A stretch of 64,000 bases of DNA from positions 2,378,485 through 2,442,484 of the forward strand of contig JALIRH010000031.1 in NCBI GenBank assembly GCA_023055505.1, given 5' to 3'. This DNA is from Callipepla californica brunnescens (Eukaryota > Chordata > Aves > Galliformes > Odontophoridae). This document shows positions 1-10,104 of this stretch, in pieces. Numbering within the stretch: position 1 is the stretch's first letter; each line of letters opens with the position of its first letter. The notes under the pieces are model-generated. The model made no database searches. It was not told where the DNA came from and saw only the letters and a program-made list of their open reading frames with translations. Made by a program: the position numbers and the translations under genes.

Positions 1-1081
1 CCATTTGTAACAGAAATCTGCATTTCTGTTCAACACCCCTAGACTTCAAATCGGCCGTGATATACTGGAGTTAGATGAATCTTTTCCCAGTTTTGTTTGA
101 AAATAATAAAGCAACAAATGGGTAATCTCATTTTTGGATTCTTGGCACTGGCTTAATTACTACTATGGAACAGGGAAGGGCATATTCAGTTACACATGTG
201 GTCACACTACCCTTCTATTTGGTAAACCCTTTTGCTTACTCACTATTCAAGATCAAGAAAGTTTGTGAATGGAATCTTAGGAGAAAAGGATGTTTCACAG
301 CTGTGACCTTCCACTCCCATCAGACAGTATTATTACAGGATTATTTTTTATTCAGCCACCAACAACTCAAGGTTATATGGCTTAAAATACCTGTTCCTAG
401 CTTCTTTCCTGTCTGAAACACAGAATGTAAAACACCTGCTATATCTCAAAGTTACACTTTGGTGATCATTCAGTTTCCTTCCCCATTAACAAGTTCAATG
501 GTTTGAGGTTGTATCTCTTGTTGGGCAGAGGCTTTAGTGAAGAAGTTCGTTTTGTTTCAAGGCAGAACAATTGCAGTGAACAAGTTCTATGCAAAGAAAT
601 GGCAAGAATATAATGCAAATGAGTAGTACTGGGATTAGGGGAGAGTCTCATGTTGAAAAGAATGTTCTAGAACTATTATTTCTGTATTTCAATGAATGAA
701 AAAGAGTTCAAATTATTTTACATATTAAATACATGACTTCCACTTCCTCAAGCAATGAGAAGAAGGCAATGAAGATTAAACATTATCATTCTGTGTACTT
801 AGGCGTTTAAGTATATACTTGAACATCGTGACAATTCTCACGGAAGCCATGAACCAAGATAAAGACTGTCTGAGAAGACAATCCCATAGGGAAAGAATGT
901 ACTAAACGTTGCTGTGAAGCAGCTAAGAACCAGCTCTTCTACGGAGGGGCCTGTAATAGTCTGAGAAGTGTTGGACAGAAATCTATCCAGCCCAACTAGG
1001 GCTCTGGAAACGAGGGTAAGACATGGAACAAGACACAGGAAGTAGAACATTTTTTCTCTTCAGGTAAAGAGGGCTACAGGT

Positions 1082-1115
1082 GTTTTTTCTTTTTTTTCTT
1101 TTTTTTTTTTTTTTT
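1082..1115. repeat. T-rich low-complexity run
   Basis: The stretch is almost only T with three interspersed C residues. It could be a poly(T) tract or the reverse of an old poly(A) tail, but no retrocopy is recognisable beside it. Confidence 0.85.
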
Positions 1116-1852
1116 GTAATGTTTCTAATTTGAACTGCGGAGTAGATCCACACTTGCCTCTGTCTTTTTAACAGGAATTTGATCTCAGACATACAATAAC
1201 AACAATGTATTGGCCTAAGAAAAGAATAGTGAAATTTATTTGTACTTTTTCATTTGCTGGTTTCTATGATACAATAAGAGGAAACTCCAGTATCTGCTTA
1301 CAGTACAGCTGAGTCAGTTAAACAGAAATGTGCAGCTATAATAATTCTGACTCAGAAGATGATTGAGAAACAAGCTAACTGGAATATTAACTTAAGTGAA
1401 CTTGGTATAAATAAAACAAACCAAAAAAACCAAACAAACAAAAACCAAATAACACCAACAAACATCTCCTACATGGATGAATTCACCTGGATGAGTCATT
1501 TCAGGTAAATGATTTCTCAACCATCAAATGGAAGGGGCTCAAGGTAATTTCCACAGATACCTTTCAGAACTTCACACTAGAAATGTCATTTAGATGTCCA
1601 TTTTCTGCAGGTGTTTGAGATCATACTCTTTAAACTTTACATTCCAGTGAGAAGTTGGAAGGGAACAATGCAGTTCTTTTGGAAAAAAAACCCTTGGGAT
1701 TTGGAATTACAGAATGGCGGTGAGGACACTTGAAAAAGACCCCCTCCTTTCAACACCCTTGCTCTCCCCGTGCCTTAACCATTTATCCTAGCTGTGCATT
1801 ATGTTTTGTTATACAATCAGTAAAGTGGTTTGCACTAGGCCTTTGAAATTAT

Positions 1853-1907
1853 TTAAAAAAAAAGAAAAAACGAAAAAGAAAAAATAAAGGAAAAAAAAGG
1901 AAAAAAA
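1853..1907. repeat. A-rich low-complexity tract
   Basis: The tract is A-rich with scattered G, a purine-only run for most of its length. No retrocopy can be recognised upstream of it. Confidence 0.85.
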
Positions 1908-2745
1908 TCTATGTTTTGTTAACATGATTTAATGACACAGTTTTCAGCTTAAAGAGATGGATTAGTGCAAATGGGAAGTGGCAAACATAAACATGCTGGC
2001 AAAGGATGTCAGTACAGGCAATTCAAGTCTCTTCAGATTAAGATTACCATCTTTTCAAATTATCCCTGCTAGTAAATCACAATTAGAACAAGCTGGGAGC
2101 CAGGCCTTCAGAAAGACAATAAATACAGCTGAAGAAGGAACGGTAAGAGGAATCACAGGGTTAACAGAATGGAATAATATGCAATGCAGTCTTACTTATA
2201 AGCACAAAATAAAATCCACGTGAGAACTGAAAAGGAAGGTCAAACTATCACTGATAAACAAAAGCCCAGACTCTTGTGCATTCCAATGCTCAGACCCGAA
2301 TTCTCTTTTCTCACTATCAACAATGTTTCACTCACACCCCCTGTCAGAACCGTGGCTACCCTTTATTTCCTTACATGAATCACTGAACTTGTCATTACAT
2401 TCCTTAGAGAAATGTAAGGCTTGAACTGGAACACAACCTGGGTAGAGAACTGCTATGCTATATCTCCATTCCACATTCTTACTGTCTCCTTCTCCCATCC
2501 TAAACTCTTTTACCCAATCTGTTCCTTGCTGTCTTAATCCAGCACAGGAATCTTTCCTCCTCTGCTCCGCCATAAGACTCATTAAAAACTGTTGTTTGTT
2601 ATTGCACTCACTCCCACATTGACGAACAATGGGAACAGAAATTTCTTACTGAAATTCGCACTTTCTCTGGATTGCACAGGAGTAGGGTCACAGAACCCAC
2701 AGTCCACACACACTAGAAACATTGGGGGTGATAACCTTCAGGAAG

Positions 2746-3075
2746 TCATAGAATCATAGAATCATTAAAGAGACCTTTACAGACCATCTAGTCCAACTAT
2801 CCTGCAATGAACAGCGATATCCACAACTAGATCAGGTCACCTACAGTCTCATCCAGCCTGGTCTTGAAGATCTTTAAGGACAAGCCATTAATCACATCTC
2901 TGGGCAGCCTGTTCCAGGCCTCAACCACCCTCACTGTGTAAGACCTCCTTCTTATATCCAACCTAAATCTACCCCTTTAAAGTTTGAAACCATTTCCCCT
3001 TGTCCTATCATCATGGACTCTTGTTACAAGTCTGATACCTTCTTTCTGGTAGCTCCCATTTAGACACTGAAAGGG
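2746..3075 (-). mobile_element. CR1 LINE, 5'-truncated 3' end
   Basis: The left edge carries the CR1 terminal repeat read in reverse (tcatagaatcatagaatc). It is followed by the reverse complement of the conserved 3' region: 'gacc...ccatctagtccaac', 'gggcagcctgttccaggc', and 'gaaaccatttccccttgtcc'. The 3' end is therefore on the left and the element lies on the minus strand. Only the last few hundred bases are present, as is usual for CR1, which is heavily 5'-truncated in birds. No coding capacity remains. Confidence 0.9.
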
Positions 3076-4825
3076 TACTGAAAAGTCCCTCTGAACTCAG
3101 AAAAGCACCTGATGTACAGGTGGAAACTGTTCCTTAAAATCTGGACATGCACTGGCAGTTTTTCATGAAAACAGTGATGTACTCAAAACAGGGATCACAT
3201 GCTCTTCTCAGAAAATAAGGAGAAGAGTATTTGCGAAGCAGAAGTTGCTTGAAAAACTGTGCAAAAACAGTGTTTTATGTAAAAACAAATAAATAAACAA
3301 AGCTCCAAACCTGTGTCTTTTAAAACCAGCTGAAGTTAAAATTAAATACAACTGAGGACAACCCTGAAGCATGGAAAACTAGAGATTAGAGGACTGTGTA
3401 CCAAGAAATTGGCTTGTATGATGTCTGCTGTCAAGTGACCCAGCTGCACTGTTTGTAAGAACCAGCTATGGTTGAAAACCAAGAAATGTTAATACTACTT
3501 TGGATTTCAAAATTATCCATTTTTTAAGGCAAATTCTCAATCATTCCCTGACACAACCTCTGCTCTTTGAAGCTTTCCCTCCTCTTCCCTGAAGAATACT
3601 ATTTAATCTACCACACTCCAGAACCTCTCACTCTGAAACTTGATGAACATGTACCTCCAGCTCCTCTGAAACAGCTCTCTGTTCTGGAAGGCATTCAGGG
3701 GCCAGTATAACTATTTGCAGGTCTTATTCCTGGAGAAATTTGGGTTGTTGCTTACTTTGAATAGTGGTTTCCTCCATAGTTATGACTCGAGGGTGAATAA
3801 CACATCTCTAGCACACTGATCTACAAAACACAAGTAGAAAAGTGCAGGGATACTAAAATCAACCATAGTTTGGGCTGTAAGGGCTAGTGGGATTTTCAGA
3901 GCTGGGGAAGGAGTTCAGAGGGGAGAAGAGTTTCAGGACTAGGTGTGCAAAATAGTGAGAGCAGAGGCAATTAGGTCAGATGAGAAAAATGAAAAGAGAG
4001 ACTGAGGTCACATCCCAGACCACAACCACTTGGAACTAATAGTAGAGGAGGCATTTAGGGATTAGTATCAATAAGTAAGGGACAAGACAGGAATACATGG
4101 AAACTTGCATTCTGAGCAGTCAGATATTGATTTTGATCATAGCAGAGGGATAAAGAAGTAGAAAAAGAATGAGATAAAAGGAACAAGTTGTGATGATAGT
4201 GATGAAAAGGATCAATTCTCCTCTGCACTTGCTTGAGGGTAAAAAATCTTTCCCTGGTGTGGCATACACAGAGAAGCTATCCGACCTCTCACAGAGCACA
4301 GAAGCAAACAGGACTCTGCTCATACAGAACACGTATCTGAGGACTGTCATTCCTTTCTTTCAAAGGCTGTTTTAAGGTAAGTTGTTGTTAGGCTACACCA
4401 TTCAATGCAGCATAACAAACAGACAGTTGGGCCCATTTGTTCACAAGCAAACACTGTTTTTGTAAAGTCTATTCCTCGTGGCTTTGGTTCCTATGTATGA
4501 AATGCTCTTCACATAACCAAAGCTGGAAGCAGACACTGAAATGACAGAGCAACTTTATTTTTTTGTGTTTAGTGAGTGCCTTTTGTGGCAGGAAAAAACC
4601 CCGCAGATCTATGGCAGGAAACAAGACAGTCAAAACAATAGCAAAATTCACCAAAGAAAAGATCAGAAAATAGATTTTTAATTTATCCCCTCTAACTGAA
4701 CTCAAAATACAGATTTTGTGGCCCATGGGCTGCTGTGTACTTCAGTAAGGTGGCTGTTCATGATTAAACACACTATAAACACTCGAGATAGAGGAAGACA
4801 GCTGACTTGTGTGGTTTCCACTGAG
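3076..4825. other. 5' intergenic flank, no gene seen
   Basis: This is unique-looking AT-rich sequence. The open frames here are short and overlap one another on both strands. I recognise no repeat family, exon or RNA gene. Confidence 0.5.
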
Positions 4826-5270
4826 CGAGTCAATAAGGAGGGCTAACTAACAGAGAATATTTAATGCCATATTCAATGAGTGCATATTTATGAATATTTG
4901 CTGCAAGATGTAACTGTCTGGGCCTAATGCTGCTGCTCCTGCACCCAATTAGTGTTGGACTGCGGTTCCAGAAGAAGAATGATTTGTTAACAGTGAGCTG
5001 TTACCCATGGAATCCTGGGGAAGGTAACCCACGGGCAGACTTCAAACTACAAACGGCAAAGCATTTTGTGTTGTAATACACCAAGCAAATGATACTGCAC
5101 ACTGGGGGGAAACTAATACTAACAGGGAACAGCTAGCCGCCGCCAGATTAATTTTTGCAATTAGAACAAGTGGGCAAGTAGAGAACGGATTTGCCCATTT
5201 TCTCCCCTTGAAAAGCAATCAGAGGACACAGGAGGAAGTTATTTGTTTACATAACAATGGTGTTTGGGGA
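4826..5270. promoter_or_regulatory. candidate distal enhancer block upstream of PCSK5
   Basis: This block of high-complexity, repeat-free sequence lies about 1.5-2 kb upstream of the start codon. It is dense in AT-type factor motifs: a near-palindromic tgcatatttatgaatatttg at 4881-4900, homeodomain cores (TAAT at 5149-5152, CAATTAG at 5158-5164), CCCAATTAG near 4946 and TTTGTTTACATAA near 5243. The motifs are seen directly. That the block is conserved or active is inference, since I cannot align other genomes. Confidence 0.25.
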
Positions 5271-6093
5271 AAAAAAAAAAGAATGAACAGGGAACAGTCT
5301 GAAGTGGAAGGCACCGTGCTGGTCGCTTGCATTTTATTTTTCCTACTTCATTAGGAAAGAACAGCTTTGCAACGCAGGTCTTGGGGGAAAGAAAAAGGCA
5401 CATCAGGTTACTGTACCATTTTCAGTAAACATTTCTATCTCAGATCCTTGCTTCTGATAAGGAGGACTACGGGTGTCCTGCAGGACACCGTAGGCTCCTC
5501 AGAAACAAACAAAACCCACCACTGACGCTCCAAACCGCCAACAGTCCTCCTCACGCTCAAACTCCTCCACGAGCAGCAGAGGATCCTCACGGTGGGTGCG
5601 TCACGACCGAGTGCCACGGTCCGCTCTTAACTTTCCCGCAACGAAGCGAGGAGCAGAGCGGGGCCGGGCTCCCCGGCTGCAGGGGCAGCCCCGCACCAGC
5701 CCCCAGCCCACTGCAGACGTGGCTGCCTCTCGCACCCCGCCATCGGGCCCGCTCCACCGCTCATTGCCCCGGGCTCTCGCAGCGAGCTTCCCGGTCCGGC
5801 TTCCCAGCCGGAGCGCAGTGACCCCTCGCGGGGCGTTTTAACACCAAATAGCGTCAAACGATGCGAACGGAGCCGGCAGCCCCAGGCAAGCAGACCCTCG
5901 TGAGGAGCCGGGAGGGAAAGGCAGCTCCCGGGCTGCCCACGTCCCGTCCCCCGTCCCGGCTCCACGCCCCCTGTCCCCGCGGGAACACGGCCGGGGGAGC
6001 CGCGGCCGCCGGCGGACACGAGGCCTTCCCGCAGGCCTCGCACCTCGCGGCGCTTCCCGCGGCCCGGCCGGCGGAGCGGCGGCTTCCCGCCCC

Positions 6094-6169
6094 GGGGCGG
6101 GGGAGCCCGGGGCCGGCGGGGCTGGGCGCCCGCGGGAGCTGCGGGGCCGGGGGGCGGCGGGGAGCGGGG
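6094..6169 (+). other. two potential G-quadruplex tracts
   Basis: Two sets of four runs of four or more G occur on the plus strand. The first is at 6094-6121 with loops of about 1, 5 and 5 bases. The second is at 6143-6169 with loops of 2, 4 and 3. Both fit the usual G3+ with loops of 1-7 rule. They lie 0.6-0.7 kb upstream of the start codon, in promoter DNA or the distal 5' UTR depending on the unknown start site. Confidence 0.5.
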
Positions 6170-6474
6170 CCGCCGCGGCTGCCATTTCCCCCGGCCCTCG
6201 GCGCTGCCGGGCGGGCGGGAGCGAGGGCGGGAGGAGGAGGAGACGAGGAGGAGGACGGAGGGAGGGGAGAGGGAGGTGGCCGAGCCGGAGTGAACTGAGG
6301 CGCTCAGCTGCCAACACTCACACACCGCCTGCTGCCGCCGTCGCCGCTCTGCTCCCGGACTCCGGGCAAGAGGGGAAGGGAAGGCAGAGCGAGAGGCAGA
6401 AGAGCACGGGCGGGGGAAGTCAGAGCGGAGGAGAGCGGGAGAAGGAGCCTCCTCCCCGTAGCCAGAGGGCTTCC

Positions 6475-6480
6475 ATGTAG
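6475..6480 (+). promoter_or_regulatory. PCSK5: start-stop upstream ORF (ATG TAG)
   Basis: An ATG is followed at once by TAG, 298 nt upstream of the last base before the PCSK5 start codon. If the transcript begins 5' of this point, the element is a minimal uORF that can stall ribosomes and lower initiation downstream. The sequence is certain; its presence in the mRNA is inference. Confidence 0.4.
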
Positions 6481-6634
6481 CGGGGGAAGGCTGGCGCTCG
6501 GGAACTGTGCGAGGAGCTCTCCGAGCAAGTTACTTAATCCCCGAAGAACAGCGGGAGGAGGGAAAGGCAGCGAGCCCCGTTGCCGATCATAATCACTATT
6601 CCCAGCCCCTCGTCGCTTGACCGCGGGCAGTTCA

Positions 6635-6676
6635 ATGCACTATTCCGGGCTCTTTCTAGTTTTCTCCTCGGGCTAA
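6635..6676 (+). promoter_or_regulatory. PCSK5: 13-codon upstream ORF in the PCSK5 leader
   Basis: An ATG at 6635 opens 13 codons (MHYSGLFLVFSSG) and stops at TAA 6674-6676, 101 nt before the PCSK5 start. It is out of frame with the main ORF and does not overlap it. This permits reinitiation. Its context has C at -3 and C at +4, a weak initiation site, so leaky scanning is expected. It lies so near the main ATG that it is probably inside the 5' UTR. Confidence 0.5.
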
Positions 6677-6777
6677 CTTCGGAGGACGCGCCGCCGCTGT
6701 CGCCTGGAGGTGAGGCGGGGAGCCTCGGAAGAAGGAAGGAGAAGTTTTGCGGGGGCTGCGCGGCGGAGGAGCAGAAG

Positions 6778-6975
6778 ATGGGCTGGAAGCGCCGCTGCTG
6801 CTGGGGAGGCGGAGGCGGCGGGGACCTTCTGTGCCGGCTCACCCTGGTGCTGGGGTTCCTGCTGCCCGCCTGCAGGACGCGCCTCTACACCAACCACTGG
6901 GCTGTGCGGATAGCCGGGGGGCTGCCGGAGGCCAACCGGATAGCTAGCAAATACGGATACGTCAATATAGGACAG
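6778..6975 (+). CDS. PCSK5: PCSK5 coding exon 1: signal peptide and first half of prodomain
   Basis: This exon encodes residues 1-66 of proprotein convertase subtilisin/kexin type 5 (PC5/6), a secretory-pathway serine endoprotease that cleaves precursors after basic motifs. Residues 1-34 are a signal peptide with a hydrophobic core (LTLVLGFLLPAC, 21-32). The prodomain begins at R35 and carries the family motif YTNHWAVRIAGG (37-48) and EANRIASKYGY. The ATG is chosen because it has a strong context (A at -3, G at +4) and it is the first ATG in this frame after the in-frame TAA at 6535-6537. The exon ends CAG/gtaacc, phase 0. One oddity is a run of six glycines at residues 10-15, which I do not recall in mammalian PCSK5. 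PCSK6 is the nearest paralogue, but the exon 2-3 residues fit PCSK5 better. Confidence 0.95.
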
Positions 6976-7803
6976 GTAACCCTGCTTACAACTACTTCCG
7001 AGCGGGAGGGCGGGGGACGGGCAGCTCCGGCCCCCGCCGCGGGCCCCGCGCCATCCCGGCCTCCCGCGGCCGGCGGAGGTGATGCGCGGGGCAGGTAGGC
7101 AGAGCCGCGCCGGGCCGGAGCCGCTCGGGCGGCCGCAGCGCCCTCTCCGCGGCCAGGTGCGGAGCCGGGCCGCGCCGCGCGGAGCCCCCCCGCGGCCGAG
7201 GGGCGGGGGCGTGGGGCCGCAGCGGGGCTCTGCCCGCCGCCGCGCTGCCTCTGCGCCGAACTTCGCGCTCCCCGCCCCTCCTCCGCCGAAAAAATCCGAA
7301 GACGAGAGCGGCGCGTCCCGCGGCGAGCGCGCCTGTCCCCCCGGACGCCAGGACGTGGCAGCCGCCGCCGCCGCCGGGGGCGTCCCGGTTCTCCCACCCC
7401 CTCACCCCCCCGCCTTTTCGTGTCGGGAGGCGAGGCGAGGTGACAGGGTGGTCCCGCGCCGCTGACTGGGGGAGGCTCCGTGCTGCCCCGGGCGGGAGCC
7501 GGCCGGGCCGGACCGCCTGTCCGCTTGCTCGGTCCGCAGCCCCGCCGCCGGCTCCCCGGGGAGTCGGCTCCCGGCTCTGCTGGAGCAGGGCTGTGCGCAG
7601 CCCGCGGGTGTTCAGCGGAACACACCTGAAGCCGGGGTCACACGCGGGAGAGCTCTCGGATCTAGGGGCTGCGGTGGGGAACACCCGCGTGTGGCTGCGC
7701 CCGCCCCCGCTGCTTCAGCAAGCACGGCTGGGTAGCGTATCCCGAGGTCGCTTTCTCTGACAGAGGTCGTGGCCGATCTCCACGGCTCTCTGACAGCCTC
7801 AAA

Positions 7804-7902
7804 ACGTGAGTCACCATCGCGGTGTGTAGCGCCTGAAAAACGTTCAGCGCTGCCACACGATGTGTGCAGACATTGCCACATTTAGACTCACCACGTGAGT
7901 CA
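7804..7902. promoter_or_regulatory. duplicated ACGTGAGTCA composite site
   Basis: The ten bases ACGTGAGTCA occur twice, at 7804-7813 and 7893-7902, 89 bp apart, just past the CpG island edge in intron 1. Each contains a perfect AP-1 consensus (TGAGTCA). The second copy also completes a CACGTG E-box at 7892-7897 that overlaps the AP-1 site by two bases. The motifs are seen directly; activity is inference. Confidence 0.35.
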
Positions 7903-9313
7903 AAAGTTTAGCAGTGATCGTTTACAGGTGTGGAAGCTTTCTCCTCACACTGAGGTTCACGCAAATGCAGCTGCGTTTACACAGTAGGCCTTTGGCTTCA
8001 GGGGGATCAAAGGGGCTCTGGTTCTGTTTGTGTGGTGAAGTGAGTTCCCACATGCTGTACCACTGGCCCAAAAGTTGGGATTGTGCATCTTAGCCACTCT
8101 CCATTACTGCGAGTCTGGGTGAGACCGTCCTGCTGCTCACAGGCTAAATATTTTACAAAGAAAAAGCTGAGAAGAGGCACAGGCGGCACAAAACACTTGA
8201 TGTAAACTATGCAGGTGCTTGGGCAGGCAGTGCCAGCTTCCCCTGGGAGGCATGTGGGCAGGTAGGAAATGCTACTTCCACTCAGAGGCACAAACGTTCA
8301 AAAGGAGGTTTTCGTGTCAAGATTGAACCTGTTTTTACAAAACGAAAGAGTGCAGGAACTACATTTGCATGTTCCTACTTGGGTCTTTCTAGCTCCGCAG
8401 CAAGTGATGGCAGGCTGCAGAGTTCCCTTCTTCTATCTTCTGCCTTTCCTCATCTCATCCATGTGGCCCGACACTGTCATTCTGTACCTGGCGTGTCCAA
8501 GCCTCCTGCTGAATGAAGGAAAGGACACAGTAAGCACCTGTGGCCTCCTTATGTGTCAGTGAGGTGCCATGCGCACACTTCTGTGTATTAATAATAGATG
8601 CATTACTGATCAGGTGTACAGATAGGAAGGAGAGAAAATAGAGACTATAAATAATGAATAACTGGAAAATACATCGCTGGATATGCAGATAAAAAGAGCA
8701 TATGTGAAGGGAATCTCTAGTTATTCTGTTAAATAGACAGGGAGAATGGCAGTAGAAGAGTAATATCAGAATGTTGAATGATGTGTGTATGAGAAAGAAA
8801 ACTTCAGTAACATTGTAAGCCAGACTGATAGGTGATTCTTTGTCTTCTGGCTGTAGCCAGCCTTCGTTCATAATAAGCTGGGCATAGAGAAAGAAATGCT
8901 ACCATGCTTCCTGTATGTTTTTTTGCTGTCACCCCCCTCTGAAGAGCTTAGACTTCTGCTATTGTACAGTATGCGTCAAAAGGCTTATGTATTTCCACAG
9001 GCTTAGACAAAATTTCCTTTCATGACTAACTTTTCAGGATGGCCAGTTCTAAGTTTCTGGTAATTATGTGCAAAATTATCTCCAAATGTATTTCCGTGGT
9101 AGCATGGCCATTGCTGTGTTGGTGGTCAGCCTGCAATTAATCTCTGCTTCCTTTAATTCCCAACTGGGTCCTATACAATTTAATTCAGGTTGACCTGGTT
9201 GCCAGACAGGATGGATTCTCGAAGAATTCAGTTTATGAAGTGACTAGAGTGGCTGTATTCGGAGCATATATAACATATAAAAAGCATGGTTCGAAGTCTG
9301 TGTAAGTTAGTTA

Positions 9314-9825
9314 CGCACGAGGCTCCAAAAGTAATGCCTCCTATTTATTTCCATCTAAATGACAAAAACACACTAACTCTAGAGGAAATTCACTGATACA
9401 AAACACATTACCACGATTGACACATTTTTGCCAGCAATGTACAAGATGCTACATGGTACACTTGTGGAAATCTGTAGCAGCGGAGGTGAGCCACTGTCAC
9501 CACTGTTGAAATGTATCACCCGCTGCCTCACTGTGCTCACATCTACTATTGGGTCTGCAGATGCTCAGCAAGTGCCGATGAATGCCAGCAGGGGTGCCAT
9601 TTTTTTCCGCATGGATAAGAGGAGTTCAGTGACATACCTTTGCACTTCCCTGTCAGGTGCCATTTTGTCAGACTGCTCCTCTGCTACCATCTGTTAAATG
9701 GCAACAGCGTGTAAGGGACATTATTGGGAAGGTGCAACCTCGACTCCATCCCACCAACATCAACCTCTGACATCAAGGGTCAGTGTAATAAAATTGAAGG
9801 TATTACTTTTGGAGCAGCCCTTTTA
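9314..9825 (-). mobile_element. mariner (Galluhop-type) internally deleted copy A
   Basis: The left terminus reads ggctccaaaagtaatgcctc and the right terminus reads, in reverse complement, ggctgctccaaaagtaatac. These are matching inverted repeats next to TA dinucleotides, as in Tc1/mariner. The transposase sense is minus: the helix-turn-helix part (about 9500-9640) is recognisable, joined directly to the C-terminal part near 9430-9490. The catalytic core between them is absent. At about 510 bp against roughly 1.2-1.3 kb for a full element, it cannot encode transposase. Confidence 0.85.
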
Positions 9826-10064
9826 TACTGCTGCTACTTTAGAAATACGAAGAAATGTTGATCATTTTCTGTCAAGGCTGTCAGTCACTTGATAGAGACG
9901 AGGAAAGGGAATAAGGTAGTTGCCTTTTATAAATAGAAGTCAGGAATAGACTGAACTGGTGAGTGGGGTTTGGTCACAGCAGGCTTTATGCAGGTGTTTG
10001 GAAAAGCAGGGCATCATTTCACATGTAACAGGAAGTGTGAGAGAGCATATGAGAAGGGGTAAGA

Positions 10065-10104
10065 ATCTTTCGCTTATTACTGTGATCTTTTGCTTATTAC
10101 TGAG
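10065..10104. repeat. 20-bp tandem duplication
   Basis: Two adjacent 20-mers, atctttcgcttattactgtg and atcttttgcttattactgag, differ at three positions. This looks like a simple local slippage duplication in intron 1. Confidence 0.8.

Larger units (their letters stand above)
1..2745. other. 5' intergenic flank, no gene seen
   Basis: This is AT-rich sequence with stop codons in all frames. The open frames are all under about 85 codons and resemble no family I know. It holds a T-rich run near 1082-1115 and an A-rich run near 1853-1907. I see no exon with credible splice sites and no RNA gene. Confidence 0.6.
5590..7790. promoter_or_regulatory. PCSK5: CpG island covering PCSK5 promoter, exon 1 and start of intron 1
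   Basis: Base composition changes abruptly from AT-rich flank to very GC-rich, CpG-dense sequence, and reverts near 7790. The island contains GC boxes (ggggcggggg near 6094-6103 and 7202-7210), a CRE-like TGCGTCAC at 5597-5604 and several G-runs. I see no TATA box at a convincing distance from the coding start, so dispersed CpG-island initiation is likely. The transcription start cannot be fixed from sequence; somewhere between about 6200 and 6560 would give an ordinary 5' UTR length. Regulation by Sp1-type factors is inferred from the GC boxes. Confidence 0.85.

Noticed and set aside
5627..6325. A 232-codon open frame on the minus strand, with other long frames, in the CpG island
   Set aside because: The translation is Pro/Arg/Ala/Gly-rich low complexity, typical of stop-poor GC-rich DNA. 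There is no domain and overlapping frames are equally open. A divergent transcript is possible but a protein is not supported.
6538..6777. N-terminal extension of PCSK5 upstream of 6778
   Set aside because: The frame is open from 6538 but contains no ATG; a TTG at 6580 is not a credible start. The ATG at 6778 has strong context and gives a normal signal peptide.
6885..7684. Minus-strand frames of 230-246 codons over exon 1 and early intron 1
   Set aside because: They are again a result of GC richness, low complexity in translation, and antisense to a well-supported exon.
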